Positions 49,159 through 58,153 of a stretch of 64,000 nt of DNA are shown one piece after another (within the stretch, counting starts at the first letter, position 1; each line of letters opens with the position of its first letter). A model generated the notes under the pieces. That model had not been told where the DNA came from, made no database searches, and saw nothing but the letters and a program-made list of their open reading frames with translations. The position numbers and the translations under genes are program-made. This DNA is from Ramlibacter agri. GTDB lineage: Bacteria; Pseudomonadota; Gammaproteobacteria; Burkholderiales; Burkholderiaceae_C. The DNA is taken from positions 2,604,001 through 2,668,000 of the forward strand of contig NZ_JABBFX010000001.1 in the NCBI RefSeq assembly GCF_012927085.1, read 5' to 3'.

Positions 49159-49806
49159 TCACCCCGCCTTGCGGAAGGTGAGGTTGATGCGCTGGCTGCC
49201 AAGCAGCGGATGCGGCGCATCCTTCACCGGCGACACGCCGTGGAAACGCAGGCGGTCTTCGCCGCCCCAGACGACCACGTCCCCATGCTGCAGCGGCACC
49301 TTGGCAGTGCGATCCGTCCGCGCCAGTCCACCGAACAGGAAGGTGGCCGGCATGCCCAGCGACACCGACACGATGGGCGCGCCGTAGTCGCGCTCGTCGC
49401 GGTCCTGGTGCAGGCTGAGGCGCGCGCCCGGCGCGTAGCGATTGACCAGGCAGGCGTCGGGCGCGAAGCCTTCGAAGCCGGCCGCCGCTGCGGCAGCGCG
49501 CGCGAGCTGCAGGAATGCGTGGGGCATCGCCGGCCACGGTTGGCCGCTTTGCGGGTCCTGCGCCGTGTAGCGGTAGCCGCGGCGATCCGAAGTCCAGCCC
49601 AGCGAACCGCAGTTGGTGAGCGCCACCTGCATGGTGAAGCCGCCCGGCGTGACCAGGTGCCGGAACGGCGCGGCCTGCAGGATGCCGTCCAGCGCCGCCA
49701 GCACCGCATCCACGTGGTCCAGCGCAAAGCCGCGCAGCACGCAGGCCTGCGCGCCGATCATCTCGGTGCGGCGCGGCGCGTCGGCGAAGAGTTCCAGGTT
49801 ATTCAT
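49159..49806 (-). CDS. alkB: AlkB-type 2-oxoglutarate dioxygenase (DNA/RNA demethylase)
   Basis: A 215-residue Fe(II)/2-oxoglutarate dioxygenase. Iron ligands are LSLHQDRDE (HxD) and the distal His in RLRFHGVSP; the 2-oxoglutarate Arg pair is in SQRINLTFRKAG. It also has the AlkB nucleotide-lid features GWTSDRRGYRY and APDACLVNRYAPGA. It reverses alkylation damage (1-methyladenine, 3-methylcytosine). The ATG at 49806 is only 12 bases from the start of the divergent kinase gene. Its stop directly abuts that of the SBP_bac_3 gene. Confidence 0.93.
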   Translation of the reverse strand: MNNLELFADAPRRTEMIGAQACVLRGFALDHVDAVLAALDGILQAAPFRHLVTPGGFTMQVALTNCGSLGWTSDRRGYRYTAQDPQSGQPWPAMPHAFLQLARAAAAAAGFEGFAPDACLVNRYAPGARLSLHQDRDERDYGAPIVSVSLGMPATFLFGGLARTDRTAKVPLQHGDVVVWGGEDRLRFHGVSPVKDAPHPLLGSQRINLTFRKAG

Positions 49807-49818
49807 GACAATGGGCGG

Positions 49819-50301
49819 ATGTCCGAGACTACTCTGCATTTCTTCTGCGGCAAGGCCGGCGCCGGCAAGAGCACGCTGGCCCAGGGGCTCGCGCAAGCCG
49901 AAGGCGCCATGTTGATCAGCGAAGACGTCTGGATGGCGCGCCTCTACGGTGACCAGCTGCAGACTTTCGATGACTACGTCCGGCTGTCCCGGCGCCTGAA
50001 GACCGTGGTCGGGCCGCTGGTCGTGGAGCTGCTGCGCTCGGGGCGCAGCGTGGTGCTGGACTTCCCCGCGAACAACCGCGCGTCACGCGCGTGGTTCCGT
50101 TCGGTGATCGACGAGGCCGATGTGCAGCACATGCTGCACTACGTCGAGCGCACGGATGCGGCTTGCCTGCAACAGATAGTCCGGCGCAACGCGGAGCGGC
50201 CCGAAGGCTCGCACCACCTCACGCCGGAGCAGTTCGCCCAGATCTCCTCGTTCTTCGAGCCGCCGGAAGTGGCCGAAGCGTTCGACGTCCGAAAGCGTTG
50301 A
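49819..50301 (+). CDS. P-loop AAA/zeta-like kinase domain protein
   Basis: A 160-residue protein with Walker A CGKAGAGKSTLA at the start, SEDVWMARLYG as the likely acid/base region and VVLDFPANNRASR as the Walker B-like strand. This is the small AAA_33 ATPase/kinase family, which includes polynucleotide kinase and zeta-toxin relatives. No antitoxin gene is adjacent. The HHLTPEQFAQISSFFEPP tail is typical of the group. It phosphorylates an unknown substrate; the position beside alkB hints at nucleic-acid metabolism, but this is only context. Confidence 0.82.
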   Translation: MSETTLHFFCGKAGAGKSTLAQGLAQAEGAMLISEDVWMARLYGDQLQTFDDYVRLSRRLKTVVGPLVVELLRSGRSVVLDFPANNRASRAWFRSVIDEADVQHMLHYVERTDAACLQQIVRRNAERPEGSHHLTPEQFAQISSFFEPPEVAEAFDVRKR

Positions 50302-50419
50302 CGCCGCCGCTGGGCGGCCAGGCCGAGGGGCCGCTGTCGGCCGCGGCCGACGCCTTCCTCGGCCGGCTGCTGCTGCACCTGCCGCAGACGGCGGTGCAGG
50401 ACATGTCGAACGGACCGGC

Positions 50420-51061
50420 TTAGTACGCCGGCTCGAAAGCGCGCCCCTGCTTCCAGTTGCGCTCCCAGTGGGCGAGGTAGCCCCGGGCCAGCTGCGGGTT
50501 GTTCCACAGCACGATGACGTTCTCGCTGTTGGACTTGGCCGCCGCCTGCGTGTAGTTGAAGCTGCCGGTCTGCACCGTCGCGCCGTCGATGACGAGCGTC
50601 TTGTCGTGGTGGATCGCGTAGACGTCGATGGTGCGCACCGCGATGCCGGAGGTCACCAGCGCGCTCAGCGCCGCATGGGCCTTGCCGCTGCGGTCGGCCT
50701 TGATGTTTTCCTTGTAGTCCGCCACCACGGCGATGTCGACGCCGCGCTTGTGCGCGGCGATCAGCGCCTCGACGATGGGCGCGCTGGTCAGCGCGTAGGC
50801 CAGCATGCGGATGTCGTGGCGGCTGGAGCGGATCGCCTTGATCACCAGCCCTTCGGCGCCTTCGCGCGGCGAGAAGGCGAATTCCACCTGGCCGGTGCCG
50901 GCCACGGTGGTGGAGCCGGGCTCCAGCGCGCTTTCCACCGCGGATTCGACGGCCTTTTCCAGCGGGCTCTTGCGTGCGTGCGCGGCGGGCCCGAAGGCAA
51001 GGGCTGCGATGGCTACGGCGGCCAGGCAAAAATGCCGCCGGTTTTCGATACTTCCTGTCAT
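50420..51061 (-). CDS. Exported phospholipase D-family (HKD) nuclease
   Basis: A 213-residue protein with a twin-arginine-like signal (NRRHFCLAAVAIAAL, ending AHA) and one HKD motif: IHHDKTLVIDGATVQTGSFN. A single HKD per chain, as in the Nuc endonuclease, means it works as a dimer. Typical flanking motifs are IRSSRHDIRMLAYALTS and GVDIAVVADYKENIKAD. Probably a periplasmic DNA or phospholipid phosphodiesterase. It follows the ParB-like gene by 46 bases on the same strand. Confidence 0.88.
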   Translation of the reverse strand: MTGSIENRRHFCLAAVAIAALAFGPAAHARKSPLEKAVESAVESALEPGSTTVAGTGQVEFAFSPREGAEGLVIKAIRSSRHDIRMLAYALTSAPIVEALIAAHKRGVDIAVVADYKENIKADRSGKAHAALSALVTSGIAVRTIDVYAIHHDKTLVIDGATVQTGSFNYTQAAAKSNSENVIVLWNNPQLARGYLAHWERNWKQGRAFEPAY

Positions 51062-51107
51062 TGCGCGCAAGCGTAGCGTCCGCGCGCCGCGCGAGGCGTA
51101 ACCAGGA

Positions 51108-51926
51108 TCAGGATTCGGCGCGCTCGGCGTTTTCGCGTTGCAGGCGTGCCACTTGCTCGCGCAGCGCCATGTTCTCGGCCACCAGCGTGGCGATGCGCTG
51201 GCGCAGCGTCTCGACCGATTCCTCGGGGACGGGCGCTGCTGCTTCTTCCGTCTCGGCTGCCGGTTCTTCGGCCGCCGGCTTCTTGCGCGCCGCACGCACG
51301 CGCTTGGCCGCTTCCTTCAGTTCTTCCTTGCCGGCGGCGGCCGCGGCCACCTGTTCCTCCAGCGGCAGGCTGGCCACCGTGGCCGCTGCATTGATGGAGA
51401 TGGTGCCGGCCTTGACCGCGGCCACCACTTCGGGCGCCGCGCTCTTCTGGATCTTCTCGATCTGCATCACCTGCGCGCTGCTCAGGCGCGCGGCGCGGGC
51501 CAGCGCTTCGCGCGTCTCGGGCACTTCGGCCGGCGTGGCTTCCGCGGGCGCCGGCGCGGCTTCCTCGGCGGGCGCGGGCACCGCGGCCTGCTGCCGCGCC
51601 TTGCGCTCGGCGCCGATCTCGCGCTTGCGCAGCGCCAGCACGCCGCGCTGGAAGTCCGACAGGCTGCGGCGGCCCAGGTGCTGGTCGATCATCCAGAGGT
51701 ACACGTCCTCGATGGACTGGAAGCGCGTGTTCTGCACCGTCTGGAAGGGCAGGCCGTGCTTCTGGCAGATGGAGTAGCGGTTGTGGCCGTCGACCAGCAC
51801 GTCACCCCACACCACCAGCGCGTCACGGCAGCCCTCTGCCAGGATGCTGCGCTCCAGGGCCTGGTACTCGTCCGGCGTCAAGGGTTCGATGTAGGCTTTG
51901 ATTTCTTCGTTGACGACCAGGTCCAT
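51108..51926 (-). CDS. ParB/sulfiredoxin-fold domain protein
   Basis: A 272-residue protein with an N-terminal ParB-type nuclease-like domain (residues about 8-85): PLTPDEYQALERSILAEG, VVWGDVLVDGHNRYSICQ. An alpha-helical middle follows (RRSLSDFQRGVLALRKREIG, a possible DNA-binding helix pair as in KorB-like proteins), then Ala/Glu/Pro-rich segments and a C-terminal coiled coil (RQRIATLVAENMALREQVAR). It is not the chromosomal ParB, since no parA or origin is near. It follows the Lhr helicase gene by 51 bases on the same strand. Confidence 0.8.
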   Translation of the reverse strand: MDLVVNEEIKAYIEPLTPDEYQALERSILAEGCRDALVVWGDVLVDGHNRYSICQKHGLPFQTVQNTRFQSIEDVYLWMIDQHLGRRSLSDFQRGVLALRKREIGAERKARQQAAVPAPAEEAAPAPAEATPAEVPETREALARAARLSSAQVMQIEKIQKSAAPEVVAAVKAGTISINAAATVASLPLEEQVAAAAAGKEELKEAAKRVRAARKKPAAEEPAAETEEAAAPVPEESVETLRQRIATLVAENMALREQVARLQRENAERAES

Positions 51927-51977
51927 GCGGGAAGTTGCTGCGCGTTGTTGGGTGGGGGACGCGCATTTTAGGAGGCC

Positions 51978-54900
51978 TCAGGAAAGCCCCGGCGGCGGCA
52001 GGATGTAACTGGCCGGCTGCTGGCGCCGGATCAGCAAATTCTTCACTTCCCACTGCGCCGCCGGCTCCAGCGCCTGCAGGTAGCGGACGTCGCCGCCGCT
52101 TTGCACCGCGACCGGCACGCCGCCTTCGAACAGCAGGCGGTTGCCGGGCAGGCGCGGCACTTTCTCGCCCGGCGTCAGGATGCCGGCCAGGTTCAGCGGG
52201 TCGACCGCGGAGATGGCCACGCGCTCGCGGCCCGGCGTCCTGGAAATCCTGCGCAGCGCCGTCGCGGCCTCGGGCAGCGCGAACTGCTCGCCGGAGAAAC
52301 CGCTGACGAAGCGGCCGCCGCGTACCTCGCCGCGCGCTTCCAGCCGGCGCAGCACGTAATAGAGCTCGCGCCAGGGCGGCAGGCCTTCCTCGCGCTCCAG
52401 CAGCTTGCGGAACAGCACGCCGTAGCGGCGCAGCAGCACGCGCGCGATGTGCTCCACGTGCGGCGCGGCCAGCGCGCCCGGCACGGGCTCCACCGGACGC
52501 GGGCTGCGCGTCAGCGACCAGCGGCCCGCATCGTCGATGGGGTCGCGGTTCCTGCGGCGCAGCTTGTTGCGCTTGTCCGATGGCATCACCAGCGTGCGCA
52601 GGCCGGCGAAGGAGTCGCAGGTGACGAGGCCATGCGCCACCAGTTCCGACAGCGCCTGTTCCACCTGCGTGCCCAGCATGCGCGCGTCGCGCTGCAGGTC
52701 GGGGAAGAAGCTGGCGCCATGCTGGCGCAGCAGGTCCAGCACGACGCGGGCGGGGCCGGACAGCACGGACTCGTCGACCGGCGTGGCGCCGGCGGCCTGC
52801 TGCCAGTGCGGCATCGCGTCGCGCTCGCACAGCAGCACCGGCGTGCCGCGGATCGGGCCCGACTTGCGCGCGGCGGCCTCGCCGCCTTCGGCCGGGCGCC
52901 ACCAGGCGACGCGGCCGACGGCGCAGAGGCGGTCCAGCATCGCCGGCTGGTAGTCGCCCACGCGCGCGGGCAGCAGGTCTTCTTCCCAGGCGCCCGCAGG
53001 TGCGGCATGGCCTTCCAGCTGGCGCAGCACGTCGGCCAGGCCGGCTTCGCCCTGGCGGCGCTCGTCGCCTTCGCTGCCGGCCAGCTGGTGCCACTGGAAC
53101 AGGAAGCGCAGGAACTGCGCCGGCGGCACCGGCTGGATCTCCGCGCGCAGCTTGTCGCGCGTCAGGCGGTGGATGCGGGCCAGCAGGCGGCGGTCGCACC
53201 ATTCGCTGGCGAGCGGCGACGTGAAGGCGCCGCGCATCACCGCGCCTTCGGCTTCGAGCGTGAAAAGCACGGGCAGTACTTCGTCCGCGCCCAGGTCCAG
53301 CGGCGCGCCCAGCGCTTCGGCCGTCACCGGCCCGAGCAGGTCGAGGCGGCCGCGCAGCAGTTCGCGCAGGGCATCTTCGCGCGTGGGCTGCGTGCCGTTC
53401 ACGGCAGCAATCGGTGGGGACAGCAGCGCGCCCGGGAACACAGCCAGCATCTCGTGCAGGCGCTCCGCAGCCACGTAGAGCGCGCCTGCGGGCGTCTGCA
53501 GGCGCGTGATGCGCCGCTGCTGCGCCAGCGCCTGCGCGAACTCCAGTTGCGGCGCTTCGTCCACGGCGAGGAAGCCGTGCACCACCAGCGCGTCGTGCAG
53601 TTCCTCCGCGCTTTCGATTTCCGGCCAGGCATCCTCGCGCACCTGCGCGATCGCCTGCGGGTCGAGACGGCCGACGTCCTGCGCCGACTGCAGCTCCGAA
53701 ATGGGCTGCGTGCGGACCGCCTTGGTGCGCCTCTCTTCCGCCGCGCCGTCGTCGAGGAAGGCGAAGGGCCGCGCGTTGAGGATGGCGTGCGACAGCGGCG
53801 AAGGCGTCGCCAGTTCGCGGGTGCTGACCTCCACCTCGCCGGCCTCGATGCGCTTCAGCAGCGCCACGAAGCCTTCGGCATCCATGGTCTCCTGCAGGCA
53901 GTCGTGCAAGGTCTGCGCCACCAGCGGATGGTCCGGGATCTCGCGCTCGCCCACCAGGTTCTCGGCGCAGGCGATCTGGTCGGGGAACACCACCGTCAGC
54001 AGGTCTTCGGCGTCGGAGCGCTGGAACTGCGGCGGCACCTTGCGGCCGCCGTTCATGCGGCGCACCGCGAGTGAGGCCGTGGCGTTCCAGCGCCAGCGGG
54101 TGCCGAACATCGGCGCGTCCAGCAGCGCCTGCACCAGCACGTCGCGCGCAGTGGCGGACTTCAGGTAATGCCGCACTTCTTCCAGCGCGAAGCTGTGCGT
54201 GGGCCCCAGCGACAGCACGATGCTGTCCTCCAGCGCGCTGGCCTGCAGTTCGAAGTTGAACTTGCGGCACATGCGCTTGCGCAGCGCCAGGCCCCAGGCC
54301 TTGTTGATGCGCGAGCCGTAGGGCGAGTGGATCACCAGGTGCGTGTCGCCGACCTCGTCGAAGAAGCGCTCCAGCACGATGTGCTGGCGGCTGGGCAGCA
54401 CGCCCAGTGCCTGCCAGGCCGAGGCCAGGTACAGCGCGAGCTGTTCCGCCGCGGCCAGCGGCAGGTGCAGCGCATCGCGCAGCCAGGTTGCGCAGGCCGG
54501 CACGCCGCCGTCGGCCAGCAGCCGGTCGGCGGTTTCGCAGACGCGCGACACGGCTTCGCACAGTTCGTCGCTGCGGCCCAGGGTCTCGCCCAGCCAGAAG
54601 GGCATGGAGGGTGGCAGGCCCCTGGCGTCTTCCACCATCACCTTGCCGGTTTCGATCTTGGCGATGCGATAGGAGGTGTTGCCCAACTGGAAGATGTCGC
54701 CGGGCAGGCTCTCGAAGGCGAAGTCCTCGTTGAGCGTGCCCACCTTGTGGCCCTCGGGCTGCAGCACGACGTCGTAGTCGAACTGGTCGGGGATGACGCC
54801 GGCGTTGGTGACGGCGGCCAGGCGCGCGCCCTTGCGGGCCCGCAGCATGCGATTGACCGCGTCGTAGTGCAGGTAGGCGCCGCGGCGGCCGCGGCGGGTG

Positions 54901-56282
54901 CTGTAGCCGTCGGCCAGCATCTGCACCACCTGCTCGAATTCGTGCAGCGTGAGCGCGCGATAGGGCTGCGCGCGCTTGAGGGACTCGTACAGCGCATCCA
55001 GCGGCCATTCGCGGCAGGCCGTTTCGGCGACGACGTGCTGCGCCAGCGCGTCCAGCGGCTTCTCGGGCACGCGGATGCGATCGAGCTCGCCGCGGTCCAC
55101 GGCGTGGAGCAGGGCGGTGCACTCCAGCAGGTCGTCCAGTGCCAGCGGGAACAAGCGGCCCTTGGGGATGGCGCCGATCGCATGGCCGGCGCGGCCCACG
55201 CGCTGGAGGAAGGCGTTGACGGCGCGCGGCGAGCCCATCTGGCAGACGAGGTCGATGTCGCCGATGTCGATGCCCAGCTCCAGCGAGCTGGTGGCTACCA
55301 GCGCCTTCAACTCGCCTTGCTTGAGGCGTTGTTCCGCATTCAGCCGGTGCTCGCGCGCGAGACTGCCGTGGTGGGCCGTGACGTGCTCTTCGCCCAGGCG
55401 CTCGGCCAGGTGGCGCGCCACGCGCTCCGCCGTGCGGCGCTGGTTGACGAAGATGAGCGTGGTGCGGTGCTGCACGACCAGCTCGGCGAGGCGGTCGTAC
55501 AGCTCGGCCCAGACCTCGGTGGGCATCACCGCGCCCAGCGGCGAGCGCGGCACTTCGATGGCGAGGTCGCGCTCGCGGATGTGGCCGGCGTCGATGATGG
55601 CGATGGGCTCGTCGCGCTGGCCCAGGAGGAACTGCGCCATCTCCTGCAGCGGCTTCACGGTGGCGGACAGGCCGATGCGTACCGGCGGCGCCGTGCACAG
55701 CGCTTCCAGCCGTTCCAGCGACAGCATCAGGTGCGAGCCGCGCTTGCTGCCGGCCACCGCATGCAGCTCGTCGACGATGACGCTCTTCACGGATTTCAGC
55801 ATCGCCCGGCCCGACTCCGAGCCGAGCAGGATGTACAGCGACTCCGGCGTCGTCACCAGGATGTGCGGCGGCGCGCGGCGCATGCGCTCGCGCTCGGCCT
55901 GCGGCGTGTCGCCGGTGCGCACGGCGCTGCGGATGCCGGGGTCGGGCAAGCCTTGCGCGGCCAACTGTGCGCTGATGCCGGCCAGCGGCTCCTGCAGGTT
56001 CTTGCGGATGTCGTTGGACAGCGCCTTCAGTGGCGAGACGTAGAGGACGTGGACTTCGTTGCTGAGGCCGGTGGACAGCCCCTCGCGCACCAGTTCGTCG
56101 ATGGCCGACAGGAAGGCCGCGAGCGTCTTGCCGGAGCCCGTGGGCGCGGCGATCAACGCATGGCGGCGCTGCGAGGTGACGGCCCAGGCCTGCTCCTGGA
56201 CTTCCGTGGGCTGGCCGAAGCGGCCCTCCAGCCAGGCGGAGACGGCCGGATGGAAGGGCAGGGTCTTCATGGAAGTGGCCAT
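51978..56282 (-). CDS. lhr: Lhr-type superfamily 2 DNA/RNA helicase
   Basis: A 1434-residue Lhr helicase of the long form. N-terminal helicase core: Q motif QPTEVQEQAWAV, Walker A AAPTGSGKTLA, DELH in VIVDELHAVAGS, SAT in LSATVKPL, and C-terminal motifs TSSLELGIDIGDID and QRVGRAGHAIG. A winged-helix and Lhr-core DUF4921-like beta domain follow, then a C-terminal extension of about 550 residues with further winged helices (RRYGVLFRKLLEREEG, FVSGFSGEQFALPEA). Lhr proteins unwind DNA-RNA hybrids in repair. ATG at 56282 (MATSMKT); an internal ATG at 56270 is also possible. Confidence 0.93.
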   Translation of the reverse strand: MATSMKTLPFHPAVSAWLEGRFGQPTEVQEQAWAVTSQRRHALIAAPTGSGKTLAAFLSAIDELVREGLSTGLSNEVHVLYVSPLKALSNDIRKNLQEPLAGISAQLAAQGLPDPGIRSAVRTGDTPQAERERMRRAPPHILVTTPESLYILLGSESGRAMLKSVKSVIVDELHAVAGSKRGSHLMLSLERLEALCTAPPVRIGLSATVKPLQEMAQFLLGQRDEPIAIIDAGHIRERDLAIEVPRSPLGAVMPTEVWAELYDRLAELVVQHRTTLIFVNQRRTAERVARHLAERLGEEHVTAHHGSLAREHRLNAEQRLKQGELKALVATSSLELGIDIGDIDLVCQMGSPRAVNAFLQRVGRAGHAIGAIPKGRLFPLALDDLLECTALLHAVDRGELDRIRVPEKPLDALAQHVVAETACREWPLDALYESLKRAQPYRALTLHEFEQVVQMLADGYSTRRGRRGAYLHYDAVNRMLRARKGARLAAVTNAGVIPDQFDYDVVLQPEGHKVGTLNEDFAFESLPGDIFQLGNTSYRIAKIETGKVMVEDARGLPPSMPFWLGETLGRSDELCEAVSRVCETADRLLADGGVPACATWLRDALHLPLAAAEQLALYLASAWQALGVLPSRQHIVLERFFDEVGDTHLVIHSPYGSRINKAWGLALRKRMCRKFNFELQASALEDSIVLSLGPTHSFALEEVRHYLKSATARDVLVQALLDAPMFGTRWRWNATASLAVRRMNGGRKVPPQFQRSDAEDLLTVVFPDQIACAENLVGEREIPDHPLVAQTLHDCLQETMDAEGFVALLKRIEAGEVEVSTRELATPSPLSHAILNARPFAFLDDGAAEERRTKAVRTQPISELQSAQDVGRLDPQAIAQVREDAWPEIESAEELHDALVVHGFLAVDEAPQLEFAQALAQQRRITRLQTPAGALYVAAERLHEMLAVFPGALLSPPIAAVNGTQPTREDALRELLRGRLDLLGPVTAEALGAPLDLGADEVLPVLFTLEAEGAVMRGAFTSPLASEWCDRRLLARIHRLTRDKLRAEIQPVPPAQFLRFLFQWHQLAGSEGDERRQGEAGLADVLRQLEGHAAPAGAWEEDLLPARVGDYQPAMLDRLCAVGRVAWWRPAEGGEAAARKSGPIRGTPVLLCERDAMPHWQQAAGATPVDESVLSGPARVVLDLLRQHGASFFPDLQRDARMLGTQVEQALSELVAHGLVTCDSFAGLRTLVMPSDKRNKLRRRNRDPIDDAGRWSLTRSPRPVEPVPGALAAPHVEHIARVLLRRYGVLFRKLLEREEGLPPWRELYYVLRRLEARGEVRGGRFVSGFSGEQFALPEAATALRRISRTPGRERVAISAVDPLNLAGILTPGEKVPRLPGNRLLFEGGVPVAVQSGGDVRYLQALEPAAQWEVKNLLIRRQQPASYILPPPGLS

Positions 56283-56344
56283 ATGCGGTCGAGGACGCCA
56301 GTTTCAACCTTGCAGCGGCCCTAGCACAACGGGCTCTCGTGCCT

Positions 56345-56466
56345 TTCACACAGGTCCCGTGGAGAACGCTGTGGAGAAGCATGTGCAGAGCTCTCGCAAG
56401 CCGCGCCGGCATTGGCTTCCGACACGGTGCCTGTTCCTTGGGCAGCTGCTTGCGTGTCACTGACGG
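56345..56466. repeat. Dispersed structured repeat, copy A
   Basis: A 122-base element that aligns without gaps to copy B (105 of 122 bases identical, counted by hand) and over about 100 bases to copy C. The most conserved core is GCCGCGCCGGCATTGG. It lies upstream of lhr in the 378-base gap between lhr and the ketosynthase gene, the longest non-coding gap of the window. Read on the minus strand it can form the stem CCACA/TGTGG-like CACAG/CTGTG and AAGCC/GGCTT. It is not translated consistently between copies. Confidence 0.8.
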
Positions 56467-56534
56467 CAACAATTTTCTTTTGCGGCCAAGGGTTTTCGGA
56501 AGCTCCTTCCCTTAACACACCAGCCTCCCGGCGC

Positions 56535-56656
56535 TTCCCACAGCGCACGTGGAGAACGTTGTGGACAAGCATGTGCAACACGCGCGCAAGCCGCGCCGGC
56601 ATTGGCTTCCGACACGGTGCCTCTTCCTTGGGCACCTGCTTGCGCGAGCCTGACGG
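56535..56656. repeat. Dispersed structured repeat, copy B
   Basis: The second 122-base copy starts 190 bases after copy A in the same orientation and ends four bases from the stop of the ketosynthase gene, so on the minus strand it is the immediate 3' region of that gene. Minus-strand RNA can form GGUGCC/GGCACC around a nine-base purine-rich loop, AAGCC/GGCUU, and CCACA/UGUGG. The bases between A and B (56467-56534) are an AT-richer unique segment with no gene. Confidence 0.8.
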
Positions 56657-56659
56657 TGC

Positions 56660-57886
56660 TCAAGCCCGGCTGAAGACCAGCGCCGTGTTGCTGCCGCCGA
56701 AGGCAAACGAATTGCTGATGGCATGGCGCAAGCCGGGCTTGCGCATGCCAGGGCCCAGCACATGCCCGAGACCCGCGCAGGCGGGGTCGATCTCGGCGAG
56801 GCCATGCGTAGGCGGCAGTTCGCCGGTGCGCAAGGCCTGCACCGTCCACACCGCTTCCAGCGCGCCCGCCGCGCCCAGCAGGTGGCCATGGGCCGCCTTC
56901 GTCGAGCTGAAAGCGAGACCGGGTGCCGCATCGCCCCAGACCTGCCGCAGCGCCTCGCATTCCACCGGGTCGCCGGCCACGGTGCCGGTGCCGTGCGCAT
57001 TGCAGTAACCGATGTCCGCCGGCGCGAGCTGGCTGGCTGCAAGAGCTGCGCGCAGCGTGGCCGCCTGGCCGCGGGCGTCGGGATTCGTGAGGTGCACGGC
57101 ATCGCAGCGCATGGCGCTCCCCGCCAGCCACGCCAGGGGCGCGCGGGAATCGCCGGCGCTATCGCTCTCGCGCTTCAGCACCAGGAAGGCGGAACCTTCG
57201 CCCAGCGCGAGGCCGCTGCGTTCGCGCGCAAAGGGCCGGCAACTGCGCGCGATGTCGGCCTCGTCCGCGGGCGCCAGGGCGCGCAGCGCGTGCCACGCGG
57301 CCAGCGTTCCGCGCACCAGCAGCGCTTCGGCGCCGCCGGCCAGCGCGATGTCGACCTCGCCGCGGCGCAGCGCATGGGCGGCCTCGGCGATCGCGACGGC
57401 GCTGGAGGCGCAGGCCACCGCATAGGTCAGGACCGGACCCCGCACCCCCGTGTGAAGCGCGATCACCGCCGCCGCACCATTGACCATGCCCGCGGGCACG
57501 GTGAGCGGGTGGATGCGGCTGCCGCCGTACAGGGCCGCGTACCCGGCGTCCATCGTCGCCGCACCGCCCATGCCCGTGCCGACGTAGAGGCCCACGCGTT
57601 CGGGCTCGGCCCAGGACGCGAGGCCTGCATCGGCCATCGCCTGCCGCGCGGCCACGAGCGCCATCTGGCTGACGCGCTCGGTGCCGACCTGTTGCAGCTT
57701 GCCGAGGTAAGGCGAGACGTCGAAACTCGCACGCGCCACCGGCAGGTCCGGCAAGCCTTCGCACTGCATGCGCTCGAACGCGCTCTCGCCTTGCAGCAGG
57801 CGGGCCCAGGCGGCGTCCACGGAATTGCCGAGGGGACTGACGATCCCCATGCCGGCAACGGCGATGCGCTCAGCGGGCGCGGCCAA
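56660..57886 (-). CDS. Beta-ketoacyl-ACP synthase, FabF-like
   Basis: A 408-residue ketosynthase with a complete Cys-His-His set: nucleophile Cys159 (YAVACASSAV), His298 (NAHGTGTVAGD) and His333 (TKAAHGHLLGAAGA), plus the C-terminal NSFAFGGSNTALVF. It condenses malonyl-ACP with an acyl primer. It is not the housekeeping fabF, which sits with fabD/fabG/acpP; here it follows a dedicated ACP gene (TTG start at 57886, two bases after the ACP stop) and an alpha/beta hydrolase. Probably a specialised acyl or polyketide step. Confidence 0.92.
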   Translation of the reverse strand: MAAPAERIAVAGMGIVSPLGNSVDAAWARLLQGESAFERMQCEGLPDLPVARASFDVSPYLGKLQQVGTERVSQMALVAARQAMADAGLASWAEPERVGLYVGTGMGGAATMDAGYAALYGGSRIHPLTVPAGMVNGAAAVIALHTGVRGPVLTYAVACASSAVAIAEAAHALRRGEVDIALAGGAEALLVRGTLAAWHALRALAPADEADIARSCRPFARERSGLALGEGSAFLVLKRESDSAGDSRAPLAWLAGSAMRCDAVHLTNPDARGQAATLRAALAASQLAPADIGYCNAHGTGTVAGDPVECEALRQVWGDAAPGLAFSSTKAAHGHLLGAAGALEAVWTVQALRTGELPPTHGLAEIDPACAGLGHVLGPGMRKPGLRHAISNSFAFGGSNTALVFSRA

Positions 57887-57888
57887 GG

Positions 57889-58131
57889 TTACGCCGCCTT
57901 CGCTGCGCAGAGCTCGTCCAGCAGCCCGGCGAGCCCGCGCAGGTTCGTGACGGTCGTGGCGGCTTCATCCGGCACCTGCACGTGGAACTCGTCTTCCACC
58001 GCGAACAGCAGTTCGGCGACCGTGAGCGAGTCGAGGTTGTAGTCGGCGAAGGGCGCATCCGGGTCGACGTCGGCCGGCGGCACTTCGAACTCGCGGTGAA
58101 TGATCTGCTTGAGGGTTTCGATCGTGTCCAT
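57889..58131 (-). CDS. Acyl carrier protein
   Basis: An 80-residue acyl carrier protein with the phosphopantetheine site in YNLDSLTVAELLFAVE (Ser35). The DSLT sequence, rather than the DSLDTVE of the housekeeping AcpP, and an Ala-rich C-terminus mark it as a specialised carrier. Its stop lies two bases before the ketosynthase start and its ATG 22 bases after the hydrolase stop, so the three genes form one operon. Confidence 0.92.
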   Translation of the reverse strand: MDTIETLKQIIHREFEVPPADVDPDAPFADYNLDSLTVAELLFAVEDEFHVQVPDEAATTVTNLRGLAGLLDELCAAKAA

Positions 58132-58153
58132 GGGTTTCCTCCGATGAGTGTCT

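Noticed and set aside
50302..50419. Possible short gene between the P-loop kinase and the HKD nuclease
   Set aside because: The plus-strand frame GGQAEGPLSAAADAFLG onward has no start of its own and no recognisable family; it reads as a continuation of an out-of-frame shadow of the kinase gene.
51823..56472. Minus-strand frame of about 1550 codons over lhr
   Set aside because: It is frame-shifted relative to lhr, Arg/Ala/Gly-rich and lacks helicase motifs; the real lhr frame is intact.
56321..56635. Small peptide frame inside repeat copies A and B
   Set aside because: The aligned position in copy C has an in-frame stop and differences between copies do not favour silent changes, so the conservation is better explained by RNA or DNA structure.
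56535..56656. DnaA-box-like TGTGGACAA inside the repeat
   Set aside because: One mismatch from the consensus and single per copy, with no origin-type AT-rich region or dnaA/dnaN genes nearby.
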